Translations under genes and position numbers: made by a program
Notes under the pieces: model-generated
Databases searched by the model: none
Seen by the model: the letters and a program-made list of their open reading frames with translations, nothing else
Told to the model about the DNA's origin: nothing
Shown here: one piece after another, positions 24,271-32,226 of the stretch
How the letters are laid out: each line of letters starts with the position of its first letter
Numbering within the stretch: position 1 is the first letter of the stretch
NCBI GenBank assembly: GCA_001899175.1
Contig: MKVH01000003.1
Location: 82,690 to 146,689 of the forward strand
Direction: 5' to 3'
Source: Candidatus Kapaibacterium thiocyanatum
Lineage (GTDB): Bacteria > Bacteroidota > Ignavibacteria > Kapaibacteriales > Kapaibacteriaceae
Length of the DNA stretch: 64,000 nucleotides

Positions 24271-24909
24271 TCAGGATATTCCAGAGTGTACAAACGGCAA
24301 TAGGACGCCCTCTTCACGGAGTCGAATTCCAATCACCTCTTGGGAGACATCAAATATATCGGATAGCCCCATCGAGAGTATTTCCGATAACTGGGGTATG
24401 GAACCACCAACCATTTGTGCGGCTGCTGTTACGAAGACACGTTGTGCCTCCAAATGTGCTTCCAGTCTGTGCTTAGGCACCAAAATTCTCCCAGCAAATT
24501 CATTGGCTTGCCATTCGAAGAGAGCATGGTACATGGAATTCATGTTCTGAGTCATCAGAACGTATTCTTTACGGCTTTTAGGTCGATGGAGGTGCGCAAG
24601 GCTTCGGTGAAGGATTGCATGGCCAACCTCATGCGCCAATGAAAACCGGAAGCGTCGTCTGCGGCTTGCGCTGAAGCCAGCTTCGTCAATGATGATGTCT
24701 GTTAGGTTCCACAGTAGGATTGCCTCCGCACCAACTTCCTCAAGTAGCCCCTTGTGTGGTATGATGTTCATACCGAGGTCCTTTTCGACGAGTAGTTCGA
24801 CGTTAAGGATGTCCTCGGTACGGCCGAACACTTTACGAACATCGTCGGCTATGCGTCGCACTTCCTCTTTGGTTGTCGGTGTTCCTGATGGGAAAAGTCT
24901 GTCGTCCAT
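24271..24909 (-). CDS. ImmA/IrrE-family metallo-endopeptidase
   Basis: 212 residues. Zinc site HEVGH (RFSLAHEVGHAILH, near residue 92) with the third ligand in the downstream helix FEWQANEFAGRILVP (the usual 'E..AN.FA..lLmP'). C-terminal SIPQLSEILSMGLSDIFDVSQEVIGIRL is the helical tail of the family. Known: ImmA/IrrE peptidases cleave partner XRE regulators to relieve repression (ICEBs1 ImmR, Deinococcus DdrO). It starts 2 nt after the XRE stop on the same strand, which is the standard pairing. Confidence 0.93.
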   Translation of the reverse strand: MDDRLFPSGTPTTKEEVRRIADDVRKVFGRTEDILNVELLVEKDLGMNIIPHKGLLEEVGAEAILLWNLTDIIIDEAGFSASRRRRFRFSLAHEVGHAILHRSLAHLHRPKSRKEYVLMTQNMNSMYHALFEWQANEFAGRILVPKHRLEAHLEAQRVFVTAAAQMVGGSIPQLSEILSMGLSDIFDVSQEVIGIRLREEGVLLPFVHSGIS

Positions 24910-24910
24910 G

Positions 24911-25291
24911 TCATCCCTCGTATGCTGATTTCACGATCTTCATTGCCTTTTCAAGCTCCTCCATTGTGGGCTTATCGTTACGCAACGTTCTGAAGAACAC
25001 GGGCAGCAGTCCCAGCATTTCGGGATCATCCTTAATGTCCGCTGGAAGGGTACCTGTTTCCATTGCGGCCCTATCGCGTAACTCATTCATCTCTTCACTT
25101 CCTTGGGCTAGGTTGAGTACAGCCGCTAGTGTGGCATAAAAACTCTCTTCCCGTGGTGGCGGTAGGATACCCCGCTCTACCTTGGACCAATTACTGGCGT
25201 CTACCTCCATGGCCACACAGAACTGGCGCAACGAGATGTCGGCCTGCAAGCGCAGTTCGCGTATTCGCTCCCCATATGTTGTTGGTTTCAT
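24911..25291 (-). CDS. XRE-family regulator paired with ImmA/IrrE
   Basis: 126 residues; start at 25291 (MKPTTYGERIRELR) with RBS GGAGG 5 nt before it. HTH_3 at about 5-65 (IRELRLQADISLRQFCVAMEVDASNWSKVERGILPPP). The C-terminal helical part (SEEMNELRDRAAMETGTLPADI...LPVFFRTLRNDKPTMEELEKAMKIV) is the segment such regulators use for dimerisation and for peptidase contact. It heads the operon XRE - ImmA/IrrE - Beta, spacing 1 and 10 nt. Likely represses the operon until cleaved. Confidence 0.9.
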   Translation of the reverse strand: MKPTTYGERIRELRLQADISLRQFCVAMEVDASNWSKVERGILPPPREESFYATLAAVLNLAQGSEEMNELRDRAAMETGTLPADIKDDPEMLGLLPVFFRTLRNDKPTMEELEKAMKIVKSAYEG

Positions 25292-25618
25292 GGCGTCCTC
25301 CGATGGTGTGGTACAAGAATACCACACTCTCGCCAAAGAACCAAATTCCCATCCGCAGACTGACCCATAGGTAGAGTATTACAACCGCATATATTGCGTC
25401 ACATACAGGTATGTCTTTGCAAGCTAAGTAGTTACGGACTGTAAGTATCTGTAAAAAAATCAGCTCTTCGGAGTGATCGAGTACATGCCAACCTTCAGTG
25501 CGCTACGGCCGTACATTGTCGTTCCAGCCATTTTCGACCAGTTCTTGAGGTCGAGACTGATGAACAAAAAGGAGGGGAGGAATCAGAGCCTGTCGGCGAT
25601 CCTCGTATACTTTTGCCT
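25292..25618. other. Intergenic region between two XRE genes
   Basis: No firm gene. A plus-strand frame of 45 codons (25485-25622) and, on the other strand, a frame reading ISLDLKNWSKMAGTTMYGRS and ending in TGA followed by seven T at about 25453 overlap; the second looks more like a protein 3' end. Neither is recognised. Confidence 0.4.
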
Positions 25619-25909
25619 CTAACTACTACCTGTCTTTTCTAAGGTATTCAAGAGCCGTTGGAGCAATTCTACTGGTGTGAGCTGGAGCTTAGGTGCCAGC
25701 AGTAGGAAGGAGTTCAGGCTGATCTCGGACTCGCCCCGTTCGAGTTTCGAGACGTACGCTTGCTCCAACCCTTCGTCCGATACGGCTTCCTGTGAGAGAC
25801 CCAATTCAAGTCTCCGTTCACGGATCAGTACCCCAAGAGCTTGCGCTGTACTGACCTTCTGTCCCTTAGGTATCACCAATTCCTTGAGTGGTCTCGCCAT
25901 ACCGACCAA
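25619..25909 (-). CDS. Small XRE/HTH_3 transcriptional regulator
   Basis: 96 residues, one HTH_3 domain at about 25-80 (LGVLIRERRLELGLSQEAVSDEGLEQAYVSKLERGESEISLNSFLLLAPKLQLTPVELL). Either ATG at 25909 or the one at 25900 may be used. A perfect 18-bp palindrome lies 24 nt upstream and is a likely autoregulatory operator. No peptidase follows it. Probably a regulator left from the mobile element or an antitoxin-like gene without visible toxin. Confidence 0.88.
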   Translation of the reverse strand: MVGMARPLKELVIPKGQKVSTAQALGVLIRERRLELGLSQEAVSDEGLEQAYVSKLERGESEISLNSFLLLAPKLQLTPVELLQRLLNTLEKTGSS

Positions 25910-25933
25910 GCTATCCGAGCAAGGAGTCAGCTA

Positions 25934-25951
25934 TTACTCCTATAGGAGTAA
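25934..25951. promoter_or_regulatory. Perfect 18-bp palindrome upstream of XRE gene
   Basis: TTACTCCTATAGGAGTAA is fully self-complementary. A half copy (GGAGT) lies 10 nt to its left at 25923. Centred 33 nt before the XRE start, and 67 nt before the plus-strand pseudogene, so it can control both. Typical size and symmetry for an HTH_3 dimer. Confidence 0.75.
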
Positions 25952-26009
25952 ATGAATTCTTTCACGTATTTTGGCGGCAGAGTAATACCAATCATCTATG
26001 GTCTCTGCA

Positions 26010-26468
26010 ATGGCACGTGCATCCATCTATCGTGTAGTCGTCATCGTCTCAGTCTGGATATTGAGTCTCGGATCGTCCGAGAAGTGCTTAGGGTAAGACT
26101 TCCAAGTCCAGCGTGGCTGGGAAACGCAGAACGCTTCGGACTTTACGCTCTTCGTTGATGACTACACCCCCGCCAACTACCACGTCTTCTACTACTTCGG
26201 GGAAGGGGAAGGTGAGTGGCGCCTGACGATACTTCTGGAAGGCAAGAAGATCAAGGCCAGCTACAGTTACACCCCGTACGACACGAAGCGGAATGTGTGG
26301 CTCCCAAGCGTTACGAAGACGATCAAGAACGTCCGGGTCACAGGCTTCGTCTTCGAAGGTGATGGCTTTCTCGGGACGTTCGTGATGGAGAAGACTACCG
26401 GAACCAAGGCTCTTGTGCTGGTCAAGGGGCACGACGTACAGAAACCTACCGTAGGGCTCACCCGATGA
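26010..26468 (+). pseudogene. Exported protein gene split by an in-frame TAA
   Basis: A 152-codon frame from ATG at 26010 to TGA at 26466-26468 with a single interruption, TAA at 26094-26096 (codon 29). Before the stop is a signal-peptide-like leader (YRVVVIVSVWILSLGSSEKC). After it the same frame is strongly protein-like: FQVQRGWETQ, FTLFVDDYTPANYHVFYYFG, WRLTILLEGKKIKASYSY and FLGTFVMEKTTGTKALVLVK, a beta-rich domain. One base change (for example CAA to TAA) would explain it. Family unknown. Readthrough is possible but not supported by any visible element. Confidence 0.65.
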
Positions 26469-26636
26469 CTCTCAAACCCGTCTATGGAGTCGTTGGCCAC
26501 GTCGAAGTCAGGAGGATGCACTGGTTATATTTTTTTCTCCTCCTTGGTTGGGACTCGGGATGTGTGCTGCGTCCCTGATTTTCCCTTTGTTTTTCCCGGG
26601 GGGACGACGGTTTACAGCCGCCTGCTTCGGGTACTG

Positions 26637-27026
26637 GTGAGGATCAAGGATACGATAGCGAGCAGACCAACCCTCTACCGAATGGGAAGAATCGTGGAGC
26701 TTCTCAAACTTGGTAGGAAGGTCACGGTAGCTACAGTAGCCGATGACCTCCAAGTTTCTCCCCGTACGGTAGCGCGCCATCTGGATTATCTCGTACACGT
26801 CCTCGATGCTCCCATCGAATACGACCGTGTCCAACGGTCCTTCGTCCTCACGGAAAAGGGTCTTCCGTTGATCCTCGATCCGTACATCCGCAGTCACCTG
26901 CGTCAGGAAGCCAAGCGGGCGATGGACTATGCTTCCAAGCTATCTTCAGAGTCAAAGGAATTCGTCGCTGGCTTGGCCTATGTCCACGACGTTATCGGTA
27001 GAGTACTGTCAGGCATTCCGCGATGA
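26637..27026 (+). CDS. HTH-domain protein (winged helix, start uncertain)
   Basis: About 130 residues. LYRMGRIVELLKLGRKVTVATVADDLQVSPRTVARHLDYLVHVLDAPIEYDRVQRSFVLTE is a winged helix of the HTH_11/DeoR kind that begins WYL-domain regulators; no WYL domain follows, only a helical tail (RQEAKRAMDYASKLSSESKEFVAG). GTG at 26637 is taken as start; ATG at 26682 is equally possible and the frame reaches back to 26484 without a protein-like leader or RBS, so the gene may have lost its 5' end. Overlaps the next small frame by ATGA. Confidence 0.6.
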   Translation: MRIKDTIASRPTLYRMGRIVELLKLGRKVTVATVADDLQVSPRTVARHLDYLVHVLDAPIEYDRVQRSFVLTEKGLPLILDPYIRSHLRQEAKRAMDYASKLSSESKEFVAGLAYVHDVIGRVLSGIPR

Positions 27027-27199
27027 ACCAACACCCGATGAGCTTTCAGGCTTTGTGTGATCTCATGGACACCACCTGCTTTCGGACTAATCCGTTCCGA
27101 GGTATTCTCTCGAAGGTAGGTACGGACCTCTGCTATCGTGGAGGACGCCGGAGCGTGTTCCAAGCTGTCAAAGTCCATGGCTCAAAGGAGACTGGATGA
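27023..27199 (+). CDS. Small hypothetical protein, possibly truncated by IS
   Basis: 58 codons starting within the stop of the HTH gene (ATGA) and ending 1 codon inside the start of the IS transposase (ATGA again). It reads FQALCDLMDTTCFRTNPFRG and DLCYRGGRRSVFQAVKV. Coupling to the HTH gene supports it; the end probably lies in IS sequence, so the original protein may have been longer. No family recognised. Confidence 0.4.
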   Translation: MNQHPMSFQALCDLMDTTCFRTNPFRGILSKVGTDLCYRGGRRSVFQAVKVHGSKETG

Positions 27200-28296
27200 A
27201 GAAGGTTAGGTTCACAGAAGAACAGATCGTAAGTATCGTAGGGGAATCGCAAGCTCATGGCGTTCCTGAGACGTCGAAGAAGCATAAGGTATCGGAACAG
27301 ACGATCTACCTGTGGCGGAAGAAGTACGGGACGATGGAAGCCAGCCAGGTGGCTGAACTGAAACATCTGCAACAGGAGAATTCGCGTCTGAAGAAACTCG
27401 TCGCTGAACGCGATCTGGAAATCGAGGTGATGAAGGAAATCAATGCAAAAAAAGTGGTGACGGTCACCGAGCGCGTTGCCATGGCCCGTCATGCGCAAGA
27501 ACGTGGTGTAGGCCAGCGGCGGAGTTGCCATCTGGTACACGTATCGCGATCGATGTACCACTACCGCCATCTGCTGCCATCGAAGACCGCCTCCTTATGT
27601 GACCGCATCCAAGCCGTATCGCGTGAGCACCCTGCCTGGGGCTATCGTCTGGTGCATGGCTGGTTGCGTGAACAGGGCGAAGGGAGCAGCTTGGGCAGGG
27701 TACGGCGTCTATGGCAGAAGATGGGCTTCTCAGCGCTCTGGCGTCGTAAGCACCGCAAGATCAAGCGTGGCATGCGGATCAATCCTTCTGCCGAGATAGC
27801 CAACACAGTCTGGTGCATGGACTTTGCCGAGGGCAGGTTACAGAACGGCAGGCGTTTCATGTCCCTGTTGGTCAAGGACGAGGCCACGGCCTACGGCCTG
27901 GAGATCGCCGTAGCGTCATCGTTCAAGGCCCGGAATGTGGAGGCTGTATTGGACCGGTTGGTGGACACGTACGGCAAGCCAGCGTATGCCCGCTGTGATA
28001 ACGGAGGACAGTTAACCGCCTCTGCCGAGCAGGCGTGGGCTCAACGCAGAGGGGTACAGATGGCCTATATCGATCCGGGCAAGCCTTGGCAGAACGGCAG
28101 TGCCGAGAGCTTAGTAGGCACGTACAGACGAGAAGTTCTCGACGCCGAGATATTCCTGACGCTCAAGGATGCCGAGGTTCTATCGCAACGATGGAAGAGG
28201 ATGTACAACACGCAAAGACCGCACAGCAGGCACGGATACAGGCCACCCGCTTCTGTATACCTGGCACAGATAACTATCAATTCACAGAATTTCTAA
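27196..28296 (+). CDS. IS3-family (IS407-group-like) transposase, orfA and orfB fused
   Basis: 366 residues. Residues 1-85 are OrfA (HTH: RFTEEQIVSIVGESQAHGV...KKHKVSEQTIYLWRKKYG; zipper: ELKHLQQENSRLKKLVAERDLEIEVMKEINAKK). From about 87 it is OrfB with rve core: Asp in VWCMDFAEG, Asp in ARCDNGGQ and Glu in GSAESLVGTYRRE. Normally the two frames are joined only by -1 slippage at A6G; here the site has seven A, which puts both in one frame. Sequence ends of the IS could not be fixed, so only the gene is given. Catalytic residues intact. Confidence 0.9.
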   Translation: MKKVRFTEEQIVSIVGESQAHGVPETSKKHKVSEQTIYLWRKKYGTMEASQVAELKHLQQENSRLKKLVAERDLEIEVMKEINAKKVVTVTERVAMARHAQERGVGQRRSCHLVHVSRSMYHYRHLLPSKTASLCDRIQAVSREHPAWGYRLVHGWLREQGEGSSLGRVRRLWQKMGFSALWRRKHRKIKRGMRINPSAEIANTVWCMDFAEGRLQNGRRFMSLLVKDEATAYGLEIAVASSFKARNVEAVLDRLVDTYGKPAYARCDNGGQLTASAEQAWAQRRGVQMAYIDPGKPWQNGSAESLVGTYRREVLDAEIFLTLKDAEVLSQRWKRMYNTQRPHSRHGYRPPASVYLAQITINSQNF

Positions 28297-28471
28297 ACTT
28301 CGTACTGGTCCGATAAATCGACGCCATTCACGATACCGATGCCATGAACTGGTATCTCCTGCTGTCGTATACCGATGAGATGAAGTCCTCCAGTCGAAGA
28401 ACGGCAATTCGGTATTTTTACACCGGAATCAGTTCTATATCTCGACAGGTAACAAGAATCCGACCGGTAGA

Positions 28472-29236
28472 ATGATGTATAGCTTCATCGTCGATCATAA
28501 GTACTTCAGAAAAGACGTGTTTCGTATGGTTGGCCTTCCTGAGGAGATACATGGAGGGAGTTGGTATACCGGGATGGTGTTCTTCCGCGGTGATCATTTC
28601 ATTTTCTGCAATGTCGGGACGGCAGGCCGTACCGGGCATGATTACCGGAACAGTATGGACGGCGGACTGCTCACCTGGTATGCCAGGAATGGATTGAGAC
28701 TATCGAATGCATCTATACAGATGCTCCTCTATCCGGTCGGGGACATCTATATCTTCTATCGGAATGATTCTCGCGATCCTTTTACGTTCGCTGGGCTAGG
28801 GTCATGCGAGGAGGCATATGATTCCAGACCGGTCAGGATAGTATGGTCTCTACTGCCGGCTGTGGAAAGCGTCGGGAACGACGATAGTGTTGTCGAGTTT
28901 GCTCATCTCGTCCGTGAAGGTCTGAGAACTACAGTTACGGTAAACAGATACGAAAGAAGCAGCTTTGCCCGAAGGCGATGCATAGATAGATGGGGAGTGA
29001 ATTGCGCAGTTTGCTCATTCGATTTCGGAAGAGTGTATGGTGAACTTGGTAGAGATTTCATTCATGTACATCATCTCAAAGAACTAAGCAGTATCGGGAA
29101 GGAATATGTCCTCGATGCCGACAACGATCTACGTCCCGTCTGTCCGAACTGCCATGCCATGCTACATAGAGAGGTACCTGCATTGACGATCGAAAGGCTG
29201 AAGACTGCTATCGAGGAGAATCGCGGGAAAGGCTGA
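28472..29236 (+). CDS. HNH endonuclease with N-terminal reader-like domain (5' end damaged)
   Basis: 254 residues. The C-terminal HNH/McrA site: zinc Cys pair (CAVC), the HHL of FIHVHHLKEL, Asn in DADNDLRPVCP, and CPNCHAMLH. The N-terminal ~130 residues (HGGSWYTGMVFFRGDHFIFCNVGTAGRTGHDYRN; VGDIYIFYRNDSRDPFTFAGLG) resemble the modules that precede HNH domains in modified-DNA (type IV) restriction enzymes. The frame continues upstream to 28379 in good protein-like sequence (NGNSVFLHRNQFYISTGNKN) without a start codon; a shift near 28376 connects it to MNWYLLLSYTDE. So the real start may be lost. Known for the family: cuts DNA. Confidence 0.75.
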   Translation: MMYSFIVDHKYFRKDVFRMVGLPEEIHGGSWYTGMVFFRGDHFIFCNVGTAGRTGHDYRNSMDGGLLTWYARNGLRLSNASIQMLLYPVGDIYIFYRNDSRDPFTFAGLGSCEEAYDSRPVRIVWSLLPAVESVGNDDSVVEFAHLVREGLRTTVTVNRYERSSFARRRCIDRWGVNCAVCSFDFGRVYGELGRDFIHVHHLKELSSIGKEYVLDADNDLRPVCPNCHAMLHREVPALTIERLKTAIEENRGKG

Positions 29237-29594
29237 TAGGATATTGCTCGTTTTTCGGTGGTGATAGCGGTACGCCCGACCGTGGAGCTATCGCGGACTC
29301 CTGGTATCCATGATCCGTACGACGTCCAGGCGCTTCATAACCTGCGGAAGTCGAAATGTTCCGCAGCGGGCGCTCTCCCCCTCCCAATACTCAATGTCGA
29401 CCGATCGGATGGTGACGTACGGTATGCCATCGGATTCATCATTAGCGAACTTCTCCCCGGGACATGGCAGGTGCCGAGGACCGGCGGCAGTCGAAGCATG
29501 CCACATTTCACGAGTTTTGCCGGAGCCGGCCGCCATACTACCGATCCCGTTGGATAGTGTGCCGGCGTGATCCCGAACGACCAATAGCGACTAC
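29237..29594. other. Intergenic region at right side of island
   Basis: 358 nt without a supported gene. A minus-strand frame (29288-29584) includes IPYVTIRSVDIEYWEGESAR, which looks like a fragment, but has no RBS and no family. GC content returns to that of the flanking genome here, marking the probable right edge of the island. Confidence 0.4.
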
Positions 29595-30224
29595 ATGAAT
29601 AACGAAGAAATACCCCGCCCCACTCACTGGAACACCGTCTTCGCCACGAAGGGCGAACGGGAGCGAAGCTGGTATCAGAAATATCCGGCGGCGTCGATGA
29701 ACGCCATCGCATCGGTACGGCTTCCGTACGATGCGGCGATCATCGACGTGGGTGGAGGCGACAGCTATCTCGTGGACACCCTGCTGGACAAAGGCTTCAC
29801 GAACGTGACGGTGCTGGATATTTCAGCACAAGCTATCGAGAATGCGAAGACGAGACTGGGCGAGCGAGCGGATCTCGTGCGGTGGATCGTGAGCGATATC
29901 ACCGAGTACGAACCCGATATGCGGTTCGACTTCTGGCACGATCGCGCGGCCCTTCACTTCCTGACGAATGCGAACGACGTCGAGAAGTATGTAGCCATCG
30001 CACACAAGAGCATCCGGACAGGAGGACATCTGTTCCTCGGAACGTTCTCCGTCGATGGGCCGAAGCGATGCAGCGCTCTCGATGTGACGCAATATTCGGA
30101 AGAGACGATGACGACCACGGTCGGAAACGGTTTCGAACGACTGTGGTGCAAACGGGAAGATCACACGACGCCGTTCGCGACGACGCAGAACTTTCTGTTC
30201 TGTCTGTTCCGGAAGACCGGGTAG
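29595..30224 (+). CDS. Class I SAM-dependent methyltransferase
   Basis: 209 residues. Motif I IIDVGGGDSYLVD (about 49-61), acidic end of beta-2 in VTVLDIS (about 73-79), DI.EY.PD.RFDFWHDRAALHFL for motifs II-III, and a following GGHLFLGTFS strand. The opening HWNTVFATKGERERSWYQKYP is typical of a group of short methyltransferases (tellurite/thiol methyltransferase-like) seen in many phyla. Substrate unknown. Single gene. Confidence 0.88.
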   Translation: MNNEEIPRPTHWNTVFATKGERERSWYQKYPAASMNAIASVRLPYDAAIIDVGGGDSYLVDTLLDKGFTNVTVLDISAQAIENAKTRLGERADLVRWIVSDITEYEPDMRFDFWHDRAALHFLTNANDVEKYVAIAHKSIRTGGHLFLGTFSVDGPKRCSALDVTQYSEETMTTTVGNGFERLWCKREDHTTPFATTQNFLFCLFRKTG

Positions 30225-30539
30225 GCATGACATTCAGGTCTCCGACCAGCATCAGGTCGATATTCGTCATCGTACCACGATGGTGTGATGCCATGTGGTC
30301 AGGCCTCGATACTCCTCTATCTCATCCATCGCTCCATGGAGGGCGACGAGCGATTGAAGACGGAACGCGACGAAGCCCGTCCGACGCCTGCACCAGCACA
30401 GACGTCGGGATCAATGATCATACGAGTTCGGCATAACGCGGATACGGAGACGATGGAATCCGGTAAAGGGTCAGGCTCCATATCGTACCGTCGTTCGGTG
30501 CACCGGGGCTGGCGGACCGGACATCAGATCTGGCGGCTA
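30225..30539. other. Intergenic region, nothing supported
   Basis: 315 nt between the methyltransferase and a convergent SRPBCC gene. Frames here are antisense-type with Arg/Ser-rich translation; no hairpin with T-run was found. Confidence 0.5.
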
Positions 30540-30959
30540 CTACGTTCCTTCCGTGTACTTCTTGAAGTTGTCGAGAATGGCCTGCCAGCCGGCACGTTGC
30601 ATCTCGAGCGAGTTCTCCGTTTCGGCATCGAAGGTTTCGACGACCTTCGTTCTGTCACCGTTACTGTCGAAGGTGACGGAGACCCGACGACCATCGCCCA
30701 TGGTATAGCTGATGTGACGGTGATGGTCGACGTCGTCATAGGTTCCGCCGAAGTCGAATCCCATGCTGCCGTCACGGGCTTCCATACGGCTGGTGAAGGT
30801 GCCGCCCGGCCGGAGGTCGTTGGTGGCAGTTGGAGTATGCCAGTCGTCCGACGCGGCATTCCACCTGGTGATATGTTCCGGACGCGTCCAGCGTTCCCAG
30901 ACTTTCTCGACGGGAGCGTCGACGGTGGTTTCGATGGTGATACTCGTGATCTTGCTCAT
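30540..30959 (-). CDS. SRPBCC/AHSA1-like domain protein
   Basis: 139 residues; start at 30959 (MSKITSITIE), as the longer frame upstream is not protein-like. SITIETTVDAPVEKVWERWTRPEHITRWNAASDDWHTP is the classic AHSA1 opening, then LRPGGTFTSRMEARDGSMGFDFGGTY and the C-terminal helix QRAGWQAILDNFKKYTEG. Known: hydrophobic ligand-binding fold. It stands alone with no ArsR neighbour, unlike the SRPBCC gene at 18474. Confidence 0.88.
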   Translation of the reverse strand: MSKITSITIETTVDAPVEKVWERWTRPEHITRWNAASDDWHTPTATNDLRPGGTFTSRMEARDGSMGFDFGGTYDDVDHHRHISYTMGDGRRVSVTFDSNGDRTKVVETFDAETENSLEMQRAGWQAILDNFKKYTEGT

Positions 30960-31481
30960 CGGAAGCCTCGCAGAAGAATGTGAAGTGGAGAATGCCGCGA
31001 ACATACGCCGAAAGTACACAGTCATCGGCCAGTTCTGTACCGGATGACGCAGGCGATGGTTCCGATCGGCATCGGAGACGGGAGGCGGTCGGTCCGTGAC
31101 CTTCACGTGGTGAGACGGTGGTCTTCACCGAACGATCGCCGTACGAGGTCATGATCTGATGATATGGAGCGGTCGTTACGGCATGTCAGGAGTCAACAAT
31201 ATGTCAACAGACGGTGTGAGGCGATATCGGACGATACCTTGCGATAGTGTGGAGCATGATCTCCGTGAGGCCAGTATCCATGCGGTCTGGTGATGGCTCC
31301 TCCCCTGTTCCGGGGATGGTGCGAGACTCGAGGATATGATATCGGATTCGAACGATTCCGTAAGACTACATCTGCACACCTGCATGAAAAGACACTATCT
31401 TGCCCACGAGATCGGCGCATGGATCCATATCGACTTCGATACACGATAGAACCTCGATCATTCCTTAACCTGGACAACACA
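30960..31481. other. Intergenic region, nothing supported
   Basis: 522 nt between divergent genes. No exact TAnnTTTG is present; CTATCTTGCC near 31395 is a weak -7 candidate for the lipoprotein gene at 31482. No ORF has protein character. Confidence 0.45.
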
Positions 31482-32126
31482 ATGAATCATCTTCTCGTCA
31501 CGGCCGGTTGGCTGCTCGCCGGCATACTGGTCCTGTCATCCTGTACCAAGGACAACGACAATATGCCGACGGGGCCGGGCCATGAATCCAGCGAATACAT
31601 GCCTCTCTCGATAGGGAACGAGTGGGTCTATACCTACAATGGTACGGACTCGGTCAAGTACAAGGTCGTGGGTGATACGACGGCCTATGGGCACACCTAT
31701 GCGCTGCTGTCCGTATCGGGTGCCTTGACGAGGAATGCCTTCCTGCGTCACGATGACCTCCTCATCGAAGGCCAGGCCTTCATGAACATGATCGGCGATA
31801 CGGTGACGAGCTTCGTCGACGTCAGCAAGGCCTACGACGAGGCATGGGGACAATGGGTGCCGACGAAGTCGGCACGTGTCCTGCATATGTGGACGATGAA
31901 GGAGCGTGATACGAGCGTGATTGTTCCGGCGGGTACCTTCAACGACATCATGATCGTCCGGTACAGCACGGGCTACTTACTCGGTCCGCAGTTCGTTTCG
32001 ATATCGTCGGGTGCATTCTACTGGTCGAGAAGTGTCGGTCTGGTGAAGCACGTCGACTATTCGTCGGCAGGCGGCGGGTCGGTCAAGACGACAACGGCCG
32101 AGCTGAGGTCCTATACGCTGAAATGA
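31482..32126 (+). CDS. Lipoprotein of unknown function
   Basis: 214 residues: signal peptide MNHLLVTAGWLLAGILVLSSC with lipobox LSSC (Cys21), then YMPLSIGNEWVYTYNGTDSVKY, a common opening of Bacteroidota surface lipoproteins in which the text 'P L..G..W.Y' starts a beta-sandwich. Ends in charged strands. Start at 31482 was chosen for the signal peptide. Followed by an intrinsic terminator, so it is monocistronic. No activity can be inferred. Confidence 0.75.
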   Translation: MNHLLVTAGWLLAGILVLSSCTKDNDNMPTGPGHESSEYMPLSIGNEWVYTYNGTDSVKYKVVGDTTAYGHTYALLSVSGALTRNAFLRHDDLLIEGQAFMNMIGDTVTSFVDVSKAYDEAWGQWVPTKSARVLHMWTMKERDTSVIVPAGTFNDIMIVRYSTGYLLGPQFVSISSGAFYWSRSVGLVKHVDYSSAGGGSVKTTTAELRSYTLK

Positions 32127-32157
32127 TCGTCGTTCGGAAACGGTGATGGATCGTAGG

Positions 32158-32178
32158 CCCCGCTTCGGCGGGGTCTTT
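32158..32178 (+). terminator. Terminator of lipoprotein gene
   Basis: CCCCGC (32158-32163), loop TTCG, GCGGGG (32168-32173), then TCTTTTCGTTT. Strong stem with UUCG-type loop; T-run interrupted by C. Confidence 0.85.
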
Positions 32179-32226
32179 TCGTTTATGGCCATCCATGCAT
32201 TCGTCATTGTGGTGTGATTGGATATA

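Noticed and set aside
25485-25622. 45-codon plus-strand frame between the two XRE genes
   Set aside because: Weak RBS, no homology recalled, and the opposite strand reads more like a protein end; kept only as a note in the intergenic entry.
27100-28340. Terminal inverted repeats of the second IS3-family element
   Set aside because: No pairing between the left (27100-27196) and right (28297-28340) flanks was convincing, so the element borders were left undefined.
30285-30983. 232-codon plus-strand frame over the SRPBCC gene at 30540
   Set aside because: Antisense to a clear AHSA1-like gene and without domain pattern.
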